From Luteolibacter luteus (GTDB lineage Bacteria; Verrucomicrobiota; Verrucomicrobiia; Verrucomicrobiales; Akkermansiaceae): a stretch of DNA of 64,000 nucleotides. The notes below the pieces were generated by a model that saw only the letters and a list, made by a program, of their open reading frames with translations, ran no database searches and was not told where the DNA came from. Both the position numbers and the translations under genes were made by a program. The stretch spans positions 2,790,001 through 2,854,000 of the forward strand of contig NZ_CP051774.1 in the NCBI RefSeq assembly GCF_012913485.1, given 5' to 3'. Positions 9,801-20,324 of the stretch are shown piece after piece; position 1 is the first letter of the stretch; the number at the start of each line of letters is the position of its first letter.

Positions 9801-10940
9801 CTTCACCCAACCCATCACCGTGAAAGAGGTGCGGTTGTTGAGCAGTCCGAGGCTGCTTCTCACGAAGCCGTCTGCATTCGGAAGGGCGACCGCGGAGTTG
9901 CTCGCGCCGAAGCCCAGGAAGCCAGAGCCCGAGGAAGGCCCGGTGGCCGAATTCTTCGCGCCGGCAATGTAGCCGCCGTCTGCCGCGCTGCCCAAGGTTC
10001 CGAGGTTGTCGGCAGCCGGGGGGGTGCGCGGGACATAAGCCGCTTCACCGAGACGCCAGTAGCCGACCGGGGAATCGGCGGCCACATGGCCCGCGTAGCC
10101 GGCGGGATTATTGGTGCGCTCGTTGAAGCGGGCGAGGATCCGGGCTGGCGGAAGCGAGCTTGGGAAAAACGCCACTTCATCCACCGAGCCATCGAAGGTC
10201 CGGTTCGGCGAAGAAGTGCCGCCGATCACAAAGGGAGCGTTGTCATTCGCTTCATATCCATTGGTGACGGCTCCGGAGTTCACGGCCACGCCGTTCACAT
10301 AAAGCGTCATGGTACCATTCGTCCCACCCGAGTAGGTGAAGGCGAGATGCTGCCACTGCCCTGCGGTGACCGTGCCACCGGTCATCGCGGTGACGTTGTT
10401 CGCGGCGGCCTTGTTGCCCATCCGGAGTTCCCATGTCGCGCCGTTCTGATAGATCAAATAGCCGGCGCGGCCGGTGGTGAAGCTCATGGAGTTCACCGGG
10501 GAAAGCAGGGTCGAGGTGTTCCGGCTGGGCAGCACCCAGCATTCCACCGTGAAGGGATTGGTTCCGGACTGCGACGGATTAAGCGCCGCATTCAGCGGGA
10601 TGTTGACCGAGCCGGTATAAGCCACGGTATCAACGGGCGTATTGTTCAGGAAAGCCACGGCGGTGTCCCCGGCGATGGCTCCTGCTACTCCGCGCGAAAA
10701 GGTGCCGAGATAGCTACCATCCGCCACCGCACCAAGACTTCCTGCATTGATTGCAGGGCTCGGGAGGTCGGCGGTCGCTACCCCGTCATCGAAGCGGTAG
10801 TAGACGATCGGGTTTTCGCTCATGACCTCCGTCTGGTAGTCGGCACGGGCCGAGGGGAGGAGTAGAGCCGAGAGGGCCGTGGCGATGAGCGCCTGCCCGG
10901 AATATCGCTGTACGAATCGGGATACGTGATGAGGTCTCAT
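6861..10940 (-). CDS. Large secreted LamG / autotransporter-strand-repeat surface protein
   Basis: A 1359-residue exported protein. The N terminus holds a hydrophobic signal segment (QALIATALSALLLPSARA). There are two LamG/concanavalin-like jelly-roll domains: about 60-260 (NPFTVECWVLPS) and 290-515 (TSFTVMGWVKRG, FRGEIDEVAIFDRAVTPGRV). An Ig-like segment follows at 535-610 (PFTYQWKLNNNPIPG). About 615-1130 consists of autotransporter-associated beta-strand repeats (WSSATSPGTWDIGTTSNWKT, KDGAAAVTFAND, LAKAGAGTLRLADN). A further beta-domain lies near 1160-1310. The last 40 residues, ending FFRLKP, match a short C-terminal module I recall from many large exported verrucomicrobial proteins, perhaps a sorting tag. 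It is likely a surface adhesin or polysaccharide-binding protein. The ligand is unknown. Confidence 0.82.
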   Translation of the reverse strand: MRPHHVSRFVQRYSGQALIATALSALLLPSARADYQTEVMSENPIVYYRFDDGVATADLPSPAINAGSLGAVADGSYLGTFSRGVAGAIAGDTAVAFLNNTPVDTVAYTGSVNIPLNAALNPSQSGTNPFTVECWVLPSRNTSTLLSPVNSMSFTTGRAGYLIYQNGATWELRMGNKAAANNVTAMTGGTVTAGQWQHLAFTYSGGTNGTMTLYVNGVAVNSGAVTNGYEANDNAPFVIGGTSSPNRTFDGSVDEVAFFPSSLPPARILARFNERTNNPAGYAGHVAADSPVGYWRLGEAAYVPRTPPAADNLGTLGSAADGGYIAGAKNSATGPSSGSGFLGFGASNSAVALPNADGFVRSSLGLLNNRTSFTVMGWVKRGAVHSTRGGYFGQNDLLEFGDAGNGTQIEAWSSASGQVITPAPYPFADDQWGFITYVADGTKVQMYLNGNLVTSIASVVSNYGNSTYNFNIGGGGIFGPTGDYFRGEIDEVAIFDRAVTPGRVKQLYDAALGNTPPGLVELFPTVSPTGDIAEGQPYTLSIDPTGTPPFTYQWKLNNNPIPGATSRTYTVPAAAANTPPEAAYVYTVTVTNAAGDVTSDPTEVFVTPTLKWSSATSPGTWDIGTTSNWKTYTAGTTSTYSDDFAVFFDDSSAGTAVALATDVVPRAVNFNNATKDYTFTGPWLISGLPGGTLTKDGAAAVTFANDIVNMDNLVVNAGTLRVGDGTNGSLTPISQVKVQGGTFEVNQAAGTTFDSPTTVTSGLMKFTGTGNIATSATAVIGGPGNQTFDRNGTVLLNGPNTIGGTITVASGTLAFDGSQQANRLAAGKVVGVSPGATVEIRGVNALPTGANSANFNLNQATMNIVSGGSDAIGVGGQSHAHLGTLGLDGSTIMLAYSGQGSAYDTESFQLNGNINVTGTTASAITMGVGTNAGNSGIAIPGDTATHTITVDNVASGVDFTIGTELENGATSTLAKAGAGTLRLADNIAHGYSGTLRVDEGTLEATGSVSGPLIVSAGATIAPGPSVGSFGATATTLSGTYLCEIDGTAADKLVVNGNLTLSSGSQINLSVLGGGVTASSYELISCSGALTGTLPNVTGVPAGYTVTIVSSSVVMVQAGFNPQPTIATTAPPVNGISDFNSNNGGFSVSAPVTSETDWAFSPGSWRSSGQATGFGEDNTSFLISPIYKVSQAGPVSLSFTHRYSFEENFDAGNVQVSINGAAFTNMPDSAFTQNGYNSTVPGDVTHSLKGLDAFMGNSTGHPAYLTSVCTVATAAVGDRVQFRFAAAYDNNTIGNLNPPGWEIDSLQVTGGVPSLMTLTWPVGVMQYSDNLQPPWTDIPLGSPLVIDANAAQKRFFRLKP

Positions 10941-11299
10941 GGGGCTTTTGCTTTGACCGGCGGCCTAGGAAGGTGACCGCCGGGGTGCGATTTGGGCCAT
11001 GCAATCGAGCCGTGCAGGCGGGTGTAGGGGCACCCGGGCAGCGCTTCTCAATGGCGGCATGCACTTCAATTCATTACGGCTCAAAAAAGAGACTTATGAA
11101 CCTAATGCACACCTAGCACGCTGAGCATCCTCACTTTAAAAATCAATAACTGACTTAAACTGCCTTATCGAAGCTGAATGACAGATCGGGTCAATCCGCT
11201 AACAATGAGCAGATTGCAGACCAGAAAAAATCGGTTTGGCGGAGCAAAAGCAGATCACAAAGGGAACGGCGGACGCTTAAATAAATCGCCGCATGGATC
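10941..11299. other. Gene-free, relatively A/T-rich intergenic stretch
   Basis: This 359-bp gap lies upstream of the LamG surface protein gene and downstream of the transglutaminase gene, both on the minus strand. It is visibly richer in A and T than its surroundings, especially 11070-11250, and presumably holds the promoter of the large surface protein. I see no convincing small gene, RNA, repeat or clear terminator in it. Confidence 0.5.
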
Positions 11300-13669
11300 C
11301 TACGGCCGCTTTGTGAGCTGATTCTTGATTTCCCGGACCAAGGATTGGAGACGCGAACCTGCTTGAGGGTCCCCGGGCTGCGGGTCGAAGCGCAGGCCAT
11401 GATGGATCCTGACAGCTTCCGCCAAGAGTTCCGGACTCGAAATCCTGGGGGACAATTGCAAAAGCCAAGAGCCCAAGGGCAGACCGGGTGGACGTTCACC
11501 CAGCACCTTCCGGGCGGCCTTTTCCAAGGAAAGGAGCGGGGTCTCCGCGAGCACCACCGGTCCGCGCTTCTTACGCTTGGTGGCTTCCAACTGCTGGCGG
11601 GATTTCCAGAGATTCCGGCCAAGGAAGCCGAGGCCGATGAGCACCGGGGTGAGGAGGATCGAGGTGATGATCGCCATGTGGCCAGGCTGGTCACGCCAGA
11701 CCAAGAGATCCTCGCGCAGCCGCTGCATCGCGTCCTGGAAGCCTTGGAACCGGGACATCCGCGGGGTCTCCATGCCGGTCCAATCGGGAGGCGTCAGGTC
11801 AACATCGAACCACTGTTGGGATGCTTCGTCCCAAGCCCGGCACCAGGCGTGAGCGTGGGTGCCGCGGATCACGGTTTCTCCCGTTTCTTGATTCCGCTCC
11901 ACGACCGCAAAGCCCGAGACGTAGCGCGTGGGAATGCCCGACTCACGTAACAACAAGGCGGCTGAGGTGGCGAAGAATTCGCAATGCCCGGCGCGGGTGT
12001 ACTGGAGGAAGGTGGCGATCAGGGTCCGGTCTTCATCCCTCAGCACGGACCGCAACCGTTTGTTCTGGCGCAGCAAACCCTCCAAATCCCGGGGAACCGA
12101 ATTGTATTTCGAATAACGGAAGTTCGATAGGAAGTATTCCCGCAAGCGCTCGATCCGCTCAATGGTACTGCCATCGCGGAGACCCAGCTCGTCCACGATC
12201 TCCGCGAGCACCTTCGCCTCTTTGGGCGGAATCGAGAGGTCGGGTTGAACCAATCTCCACTTGGGCCGACCCGAGGGAATCATCGATCGCCACGGCCAAG
12301 GCCGACCTTGGAACTTCCCATCCCGGAGGAGGTTCCGCTCGGCGTCGGAAAGATGGATCACGCTCCAGCCGCGATTCCTACCTGAAGGCTTCGTGTCAAA
12401 GGCACGGATCGATCCCATCCGGGAATAAGCCTTTCCCTCGGAAACAATGGATTCCCAAGGCGGGGCCTCGGTAGCGAACTCGTCCCCCCAGAGCACCCTG
12501 GCATCGCTCACCGGTTGGGACGGTTTGATCTTAAAAGTGCCGAAAGAGTTCCGCTCCAATTCCTCGAAAGCAAACTGGTGGAGGCTGGCCGCATTCGCTG
12601 GCAGAGGGAAGAGGCCACCGCGATCAGGGACCACGCCGCGGATCTTGAAACGGTTGAGCTGCGGATCGATCGCTACGCTTTGATTCGGCAATCCGGGCGG
12701 GCAGATCTGGAAGCTGTCCTCCGGGTCGTCGGGATTTGCGGGATTGCCCAGTTCGGGGAGGGCTTCGAAGTCCTTCGCATCGGTATTCCGATCGCGCGGG
12801 ATCTGGGCCTGCCAAACCGTCCCGGAATAGGTGTTGTACGATGCCACCCGTAGCAGACGGGGAAGCGGACCTTTTTCCTGAATGAGCCGCCAAACAACCT
12901 CGGGAGACTGCTTGAGCTTTCCCATGTCACCGATGGAGGTATTCCTTTCGCGGGCATTGTTCAGGGTCGGATCACTGTCCGGCGAAGAGTTCCCCGTAGT
13001 GGCATACATGTAGAGCGCGGTAAGGCCCCTTTGGCCACCGATCCCCCCGAGAGCACAGAGCAAAAGGACAACAACCGTCGCCAATCCCACCGACTTCCAA
13101 TTCATGGAGACGAAGGCCCAGAAGACGATGAGGATCAGCCCGGGGTAGAACCAAGGAGCACCTGCATTCTCGCCTAGGCTACAGGCGAGCAAAATCCCGC
13201 AAAGGTAGGCATAGCCGAAGCTGAAGCGGACTTCCCGATAAGGAAGGCCATGCGCCAAGGCGTGAGCGCGGCGGCGGCGCACCATCATCGAGAAAGTGGA
13301 AAGCGGCAAAGTACGAGAAGTCCCGTAGGACTGCACGAACTGCAGCGGAAACATGATCACCGGCAGCCAGGTGAAGACGCGCGACATGGCGGTAAGCCGG
13401 GAGCCGCCCTGCAGGAGCACCAGCACCATGGCCATCACCAGAAAGAGCACGGCAAGCCGCCATGCAACCAGCGCGGCCTTTTCCCCGAAGGCCCAGCGCA
13501 CGCGGGTCCAATTCGCCCCTTCGATCAGGAGCGCGCAGATCAAGCCGGGAACAACCCGCTCCGTGATGGCCGCCCAGAACAAGATCGCCAAGCCAAGCAG
13601 ATAGCGTGGAGGTCCCTGGGTCACGTCAGGTAGGGAGCCGGGCTGGGGTTCATGGCTGGAGCTTCGCAC
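11300..13669 (-). CDS. TgpA-like membrane transglutaminase (DUF3488/transglutaminase-like)
   Basis: A 789-residue membrane protein. About six transmembrane segments fill residues 20-230. A periplasmic transglutaminase-like domain follows, with the Cys/His/Asp triad visible near residues 550-620 (AGHCEFFATSAALLL, THAHAWCRAW, WFDVDLTP). A further membrane segment lies near 660 (MAIITSILLTPVLIGLGFLG), then a cytoplasmic tail. The start is GTG at 13667-13669. The nearby ATG is out of frame. It lies 21 bp after the DUF58 gene on the same strand, the usual partner of TgpA proteins. No MoxR ATPase, the usual third member, adjoins the pair. The reaction outside the well-studied Pseudomonas protein is poorly known. 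Confidence 0.88.
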   Translation of the reverse strand: MRSSSHEPQPGSLPDVTQGPPRYLLGLAILFWAAITERVVPGLICALLIEGANWTRVRWAFGEKAALVAWRLAVLFLVMAMVLVLLQGGSRLTAMSRVFTWLPVIMFPLQFVQSYGTSRTLPLSTFSMMVRRRRAHALAHGLPYREVRFSFGYAYLCGILLACSLGENAGAPWFYPGLILIVFWAFVSMNWKSVGLATVVVLLLCALGGIGGQRGLTALYMYATTGNSSPDSDPTLNNARERNTSIGDMGKLKQSPEVVWRLIQEKGPLPRLLRVASYNTYSGTVWQAQIPRDRNTDAKDFEALPELGNPANPDDPEDSFQICPPGLPNQSVAIDPQLNRFKIRGVVPDRGGLFPLPANAASLHQFAFEELERNSFGTFKIKPSQPVSDARVLWGDEFATEAPPWESIVSEGKAYSRMGSIRAFDTKPSGRNRGWSVIHLSDAERNLLRDGKFQGRPWPWRSMIPSGRPKWRLVQPDLSIPPKEAKVLAEIVDELGLRDGSTIERIERLREYFLSNFRYSKYNSVPRDLEGLLRQNKRLRSVLRDEDRTLIATFLQYTRAGHCEFFATSAALLLRESGIPTRYVSGFAVVERNQETGETVIRGTHAHAWCRAWDEASQQWFDVDLTPPDWTGMETPRMSRFQGFQDAMQRLREDLLVWRDQPGHMAIITSILLTPVLIGLGFLGRNLWKSRQQLEATKRKKRGPVVLAETPLLSLEKAARKVLGERPPGLPLGSWLLQLSPRISSPELLAEAVRIHHGLRFDPQPGDPQAGSRLQSLVREIKNQLTKRP

Positions 13670-13690
13670 AGTTCGTGGGGGTCGCCAAAT

Positions 13691-15091
13691 TCAGAGCTGC
13701 CGGGGAAGGCGCATGAGATCCTTTTCCAGCTCCGCATGCCGGAGGAAATGGCAGCGCGGCGCGGCAGCATGCTTGTCCCGGACGATGATCAGGGCGGAGG
13801 TTTCGATTCCGGCGCGGTTGAGGCGGGTCAGGAATTTTGCGCGGCTTTCCGACCAACCGGAAAACACACACAGGCAGCCGGCAAGGTCCTCGCCATGACG
13901 AAGCACCAGCCTTGCCAACGATTCGAAGTCTTCCTCGGAAGAACTCTCCACGCCGGCGAGCACCTCGAGCAGGGTCTCCGCCCGTGCGATGCCTTGGCCG
14001 GCGGTGATGACGCGCTCGTGGCCGGCGATGAACATCAGGTCGATCAGCGATTCCTTGGCATCGACCGCCACGACAAAGGAGGCGGCGACCGAGACTGCGT
14101 CCTCGAAGAGGTCTGCATCCACGGGATCCGGGAAGGTATCGAGGATCAGCCCGTGGCGCGGGAAGAAGGTGTCCTCGAGTTCCTTTACCACCGGCTTCCC
14201 GGTGCGGGCCCACGTGGCCCAGTGGATGAGGCGGAGAGGATCGCCGGGCTGGTAATCGCGCAGGCCGGTGAACTCCCCCGTGGCACCCGCGTGCTTGGCC
14301 ACGGCTTCGCCGCCGGGCTGGAAACGCGCGCTGCCGGGAAGCTCGAAGTGGGGCAAGGGAAAGCGCCGGGGCAGCACGGCGAGGCTGGAAGCCGCGGCGG
14401 AAATCTTCTGGCAGCGCTGGAAGAGTCCGAGAGGGTCCGGGAGCAGGACGCGCAGGTCATTCATGCGGATGACCCCGCGACGAAGGGGGGTCAGGGTGAC
14501 CGCGACCTTGGTGAAGCCGCCCGGCTTCAGCCGCCGCACGAGGACACCGCGCCCGCCTTCAAAGAGCAGGCGGGATTCCGCAAGCCAGTTCCACCGATAC
14601 CAAGCCAAGCGACGATCGAAGACGTTCCGCTCCTCTTCACCGGGTTCACGGCTGCCGAAATAAACCGCCATGGACGGGCGAGGGTCCGGCGGGGTCTCGA
14701 TGAGTTCGAAGCGCCGCAGCGATCGCTTGCGAAGATTGCGGACGGAAATGTGATAGGTGAGCTCCTGACCTGCGGTCGCATGGGCGGGCAGATCCCGCAG
14801 AGCCTCCAGCTTCGCGCGCCGGAAAGGCAGGGAAAGCAGGGCAACGACCGAGAGCGAGCAAGCCAAGGCGAAGGACTGATAGACCGATGCTTCCGGATTT
14901 CCCGCGGCAGCCCCTGCGGAAACGACGATGACGAGGAGAACGCCGATACCCGTCGGACGAATGCGACGCTTCAGGAAGAAATTGAAGGCCGTGCCGAGTG
15001 AGTAGGTCCGGTACTGGAAGCGCTGGAGGAATGACCAAGGGCCGGTCTTTTTCACCGGTGGGCGGATTCCTGGTGGCGGCTGGGGTGGCAT
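13691..15091 (-). CDS. DUF58 domain membrane protein
   Basis: A 466-residue protein. Two adjacent transmembrane helices lie near 48-90 (GVLLVIVVSAGAAAG and SFALACSLSVVALLSLPF). A beta-rich middle follows, then the DUF58 core near residues 265-320 with the signature GLRDYQPGDPLRLIHW and the family-typical VKELEDT. DUF58 proteins usually accompany MoxR AAA ATPases, VWA proteins and TgpA transglutaminases, and are thought to act in assembly or maturation of envelope proteins. The TgpA-like gene starts 21 bp downstream, so the two are almost certainly co-transcribed. Start ATG complementary to 15089-15091. Confidence 0.88.
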   Translation of the reverse strand: MPPQPPPGIRPPVKKTGPWSFLQRFQYRTYSLGTAFNFFLKRRIRPTGIGVLLVIVVSAGAAAGNPEASVYQSFALACSLSVVALLSLPFRRAKLEALRDLPAHATAGQELTYHISVRNLRKRSLRRFELIETPPDPRPSMAVYFGSREPGEEERNVFDRRLAWYRWNWLAESRLLFEGGRGVLVRRLKPGGFTKVAVTLTPLRRGVIRMNDLRVLLPDPLGLFQRCQKISAAASSLAVLPRRFPLPHFELPGSARFQPGGEAVAKHAGATGEFTGLRDYQPGDPLRLIHWATWARTGKPVVKELEDTFFPRHGLILDTFPDPVDADLFEDAVSVAASFVVAVDAKESLIDLMFIAGHERVITAGQGIARAETLLEVLAGVESSSEEDFESLARLVLRHGEDLAGCLCVFSGWSESRAKFLTRLNRAGIETSALIIVRDKHAAAPRCHFLRHAELEKDLMRLPRQL

Positions 15092-15222
15092 CGGCGCTTT
15101 CCCGAAAACTTCATCGGCTTCCGGGCAGACGCCAAGGGGAAAACCTTTGGGGCGGGGAAAGGAGGGCTGAATCCGCGCCTGTTCCGCCTGCTATAACAAA
15201 GAAATTAACAGGCGAGGAGGGG

Positions 15223-15260
15223 GAACGTCGAACGTCGAACTTCCAACATTGAACGTCGAA
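15223..15260. repeat. Short GAACGTCGAAC-type direct repeat cluster
   Basis: The unit GAACGTC(GAAC) occurs at 15223 and 15230, then again at 15251 after a degenerate copy (TTCCAACATT). Such GTCGAAC/GTTCGAC-like clusters lie between genes, as here between the DUF58 gene and carB. The repeat is seen directly. Its role is unknown. Confidence 0.55.
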
Positions 15261-15400
15261 GTGAGGAGGTTGAAGGCGGGTCGAAAGCATGCTGGTGGGA
15301 AGTTTGGCGCATGCGCAGGTAGGGTTCTACTGCCAAGGAGCGTCCCATTGGGGTTTGGGTGGAGGAGGGCGTGTGCAGACCACCCTTGCCTACCATCCAA

Positions 15401-15438
15401 GCGAGCCGGGAGGCTCGCGGTCCCAGGGAGCATCCGGT
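15401..15438. repeat. Solitary arm of the 226-bp inverted-repeat element family
   Basis: Bases 15401-15438 (GCGAGCCGGGAGGCTCGCGG then TCCCAGGGAGCATCCGGT) match, in reverse complement, the unusual left arm of the element copy at 50592, and share the ATCCGGT edge with the copy ending at 46891. No second arm is visible nearby, so this is a relic or a solo half. It lies in the otherwise gene-free 15092-15584 gap. Confidence 0.6.
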
Positions 15439-15525
15439 ATTTCGGAGCCGGAGGTGTAAACGATGTCCCCATACAGGTGTTAACCCTGTACCCGTTCTGT
15501 GAAGGGGCGCTTGTTCCTACCCTGG

Positions 15526-15558
15526 AAAAGAAAAAGGGCGCTGCTCGCGCCCCTTTCC
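15526..15558 (-). terminator. Rho-independent terminator of carB
   Basis: Read on the minus strand, a GGGCGC-GAGCA-GCGCCC hairpin (15536-15552) is followed by TTTTTCTTTT, 33 bp past the carB stop. The remainder of the 15092-15584 gap holds only the two repeats listed and no credible gene. Confidence 0.75.
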
Positions 15559-15584
15559 TTGAATCTATGTCGCCGAGGGAAGGA

Positions 15585-18893
<3,309 letters not shown>

Positions 18894-19040
18894 GGCGGGA
18901 CGGAGCTAGCTGGCGGGCGTGCGGAGGCTAAATTTCGGGGTGTTTCGCAGGGTCAGCCGGGGATGTAAAGGGTTGGATTGGCTCGATTTTAGTCAGCCAT
19001 CCCAAAGCGTCCGCTCCAAGCGGGCCTCCAGTCCCCTCCC

Positions 19041-19595
19041 CTAACGCCTTTCCAAGCCGGGAGGCCGCCAATCCTTCTTCATCGGACTGATCGCCGGGGT
19101 GGCGGGGGCGGCCGGTGCGGCGGAATTCTCCGGGGGTGTGGAGGGAGCCAGGCCTTGCGAGTGACTCCGGAAGGCCTTCCGAAGCTCTTCATGCTCCATC
19201 TGGCCCAGCTCCCGCTGGACCATCTTTCCGTCCCGATAAAAGCGGATTTCCGGCAAGTCGGAGACATTCTCCGACGCCGCAAAAGCCTTCGAGCGCTCGG
19301 AATCGATCTTTGCGACCACGGCGGTGGAGGAAAATTCTCCTGCCGTCTTGGCCAGGACCGGCTCCATTTCCTTGGAAACGCCGCACCAGTCCGCGACGAA
19401 GACCACGACCACCAGCTTTCCCGGGGTCTGGGTGAAGGGCTCGTAGGAAGCGGCGTCGATCTCGGTGAGGGGAACCGGAGCGGAGCTGGCAGCGGACGCG
19501 TCCTTTCTGGCGGTGGCCGCCATCAATTGCTTGGCCTTTTCACATGAGGCGGCGGTGAGGACCGCGACAAGACTCAGGCCAAGGAATGCTCTCAT
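19041..19595 (-). CDS. Thioredoxin-fold lipoprotein with CxxS active site
   Basis: A 184-residue exported protein. The N terminus is a lipoprotein-type signal (LSLVAVLTAASC). A thioredoxin fold spans about 45-150: KLVVVVFVADWCGVSKEMEP at the active site, VVAKIDSERS, then the cis-Pro loop DLPEIRFYRDGKMV. The motif is WCGVS, so the resolving cysteine is serine, which fits a monothiol or disulfide-binding role rather than a normal reductase. The tail (150-184) is Pro/Ala-rich. It lies 15 bp downstream of a second, cysteine-free thioredoxin-like gene on the same strand, so they are probably co-expressed. Confidence 0.8.
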   Translation of the reverse strand: MRAFLGLSLVAVLTAASCEKAKQLMAATARKDASAASSAPVPLTEIDAASYEPFTQTPGKLVVVVFVADWCGVSKEMEPVLAKTAGEFSSTAVVAKIDSERSKAFAASENVSDLPEIRFYRDGKMVQRELGQMEHEELRKAFRSHSQGLAPSTPPENSAAPAAPATPAISPMKKDWRPPGLERR

Positions 19596-19610
19596 GGTGG
19601 AATCCGGTGC

Positions 19611-20195
19611 TCAGGGATTGCCCGGTGCCGCCGGCTTCTTGGCGGGCGTCATGTCGAGAACCGGCTGGCCACGATCCCGCTGCATTCCGGGAACCTCCGG
19701 CAACCAATTTTTGTCCATGCGCTTCACGCCGACGGTCAGCATTTCATCGATTTTGGCTTCGACGATCTTCGGATCCGTTTGACCCACAAGATCTCCGATC
19801 TTCCGGCCCTCCGCGTGGAAATCGAGGTGACCGGCGAATTTTGTCAGATCGTGTCCCACGCCTGCGGCAGTGGCGAGTTCCTGTTCGGCTTCGATATCAA
19901 GTTCCGCGAGCTGGATTTTCTCATGGTACTTGTCCTTTTTCAGTTTTTCGAGGACCTGCTCGAGCTTTCCGGACTCTGCATTTCCGGAGACGCGGAGATT
20001 CGTGATGGTGATCACCCCCTGCTTCCCCTGGACTTCTTTGATGTTCTCCTTGGTGACCTTTATCGTGGTGCTGCCGAGGGAGGTGCTGCCGAAATTCTCC
20101 GGCATCACGAAAAAGTAGCCGCCTGCGGCCGCACCGCCGATCAGGAGGAGGATGAAAATGCGGCGGATCCATGCGCCCGTTTGTTGGGAGGACAT
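19611..20195 (-). CDS. Membrane-anchored cysteine-free thioredoxin-like protein
   Basis: A 194-residue protein with one N-terminal membrane segment (IFILLLIGGAAAGGYFFV) and a soluble part outside. Residues 55-150 follow a thioredoxin pattern: a strand and helix (LEQVLEKLKKDKYHEK), IQLAELDIEAEQELATAAGV in place of the VAKVDVDENPELAKKYGV segment, then LDFHAEGRKIGDLVGQTDPK resembling the FKDGK..LVG end. There is no cysteine anywhere in the protein, so it cannot do thiol chemistry. It precedes the CxxS thioredoxin by 15 bp on the same strand. The fold assignment is by pattern only. The function may be scaffolding or chaperoning. Confidence 0.62.
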   Translation of the reverse strand: MSSQQTGAWIRRIFILLLIGGAAAGGYFFVMPENFGSTSLGSTTIKVTKENIKEVQGKQGVITITNLRVSGNAESGKLEQVLEKLKKDKYHEKIQLAELDIEAEQELATAAGVGHDLTKFAGHLDFHAEGRKIGDLVGQTDPKIVEAKIDEMLTVGVKRMDKNWLPEVPGMQRDRGQPVLDMTPAKKPAAPGNP

Positions 20196-20324
20196 GCGTC
20201 GGAAGTTATGGGGACAATTAAGAAACGCGAACCATTTTAGCCATTATCGTCCTCCATGGCCGGCTTCGGAAAGAAGGTTCTCCCCCCATTGCCAGCGAGG
20301 CACTCCGATGCTAGGCATCGCGGC

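Noticed and set aside
19041..19595. Standard thioredoxin disulfide reductase
   Set aside because: The active site is CxxS, not CxxC, so normal reductase function is not expected.
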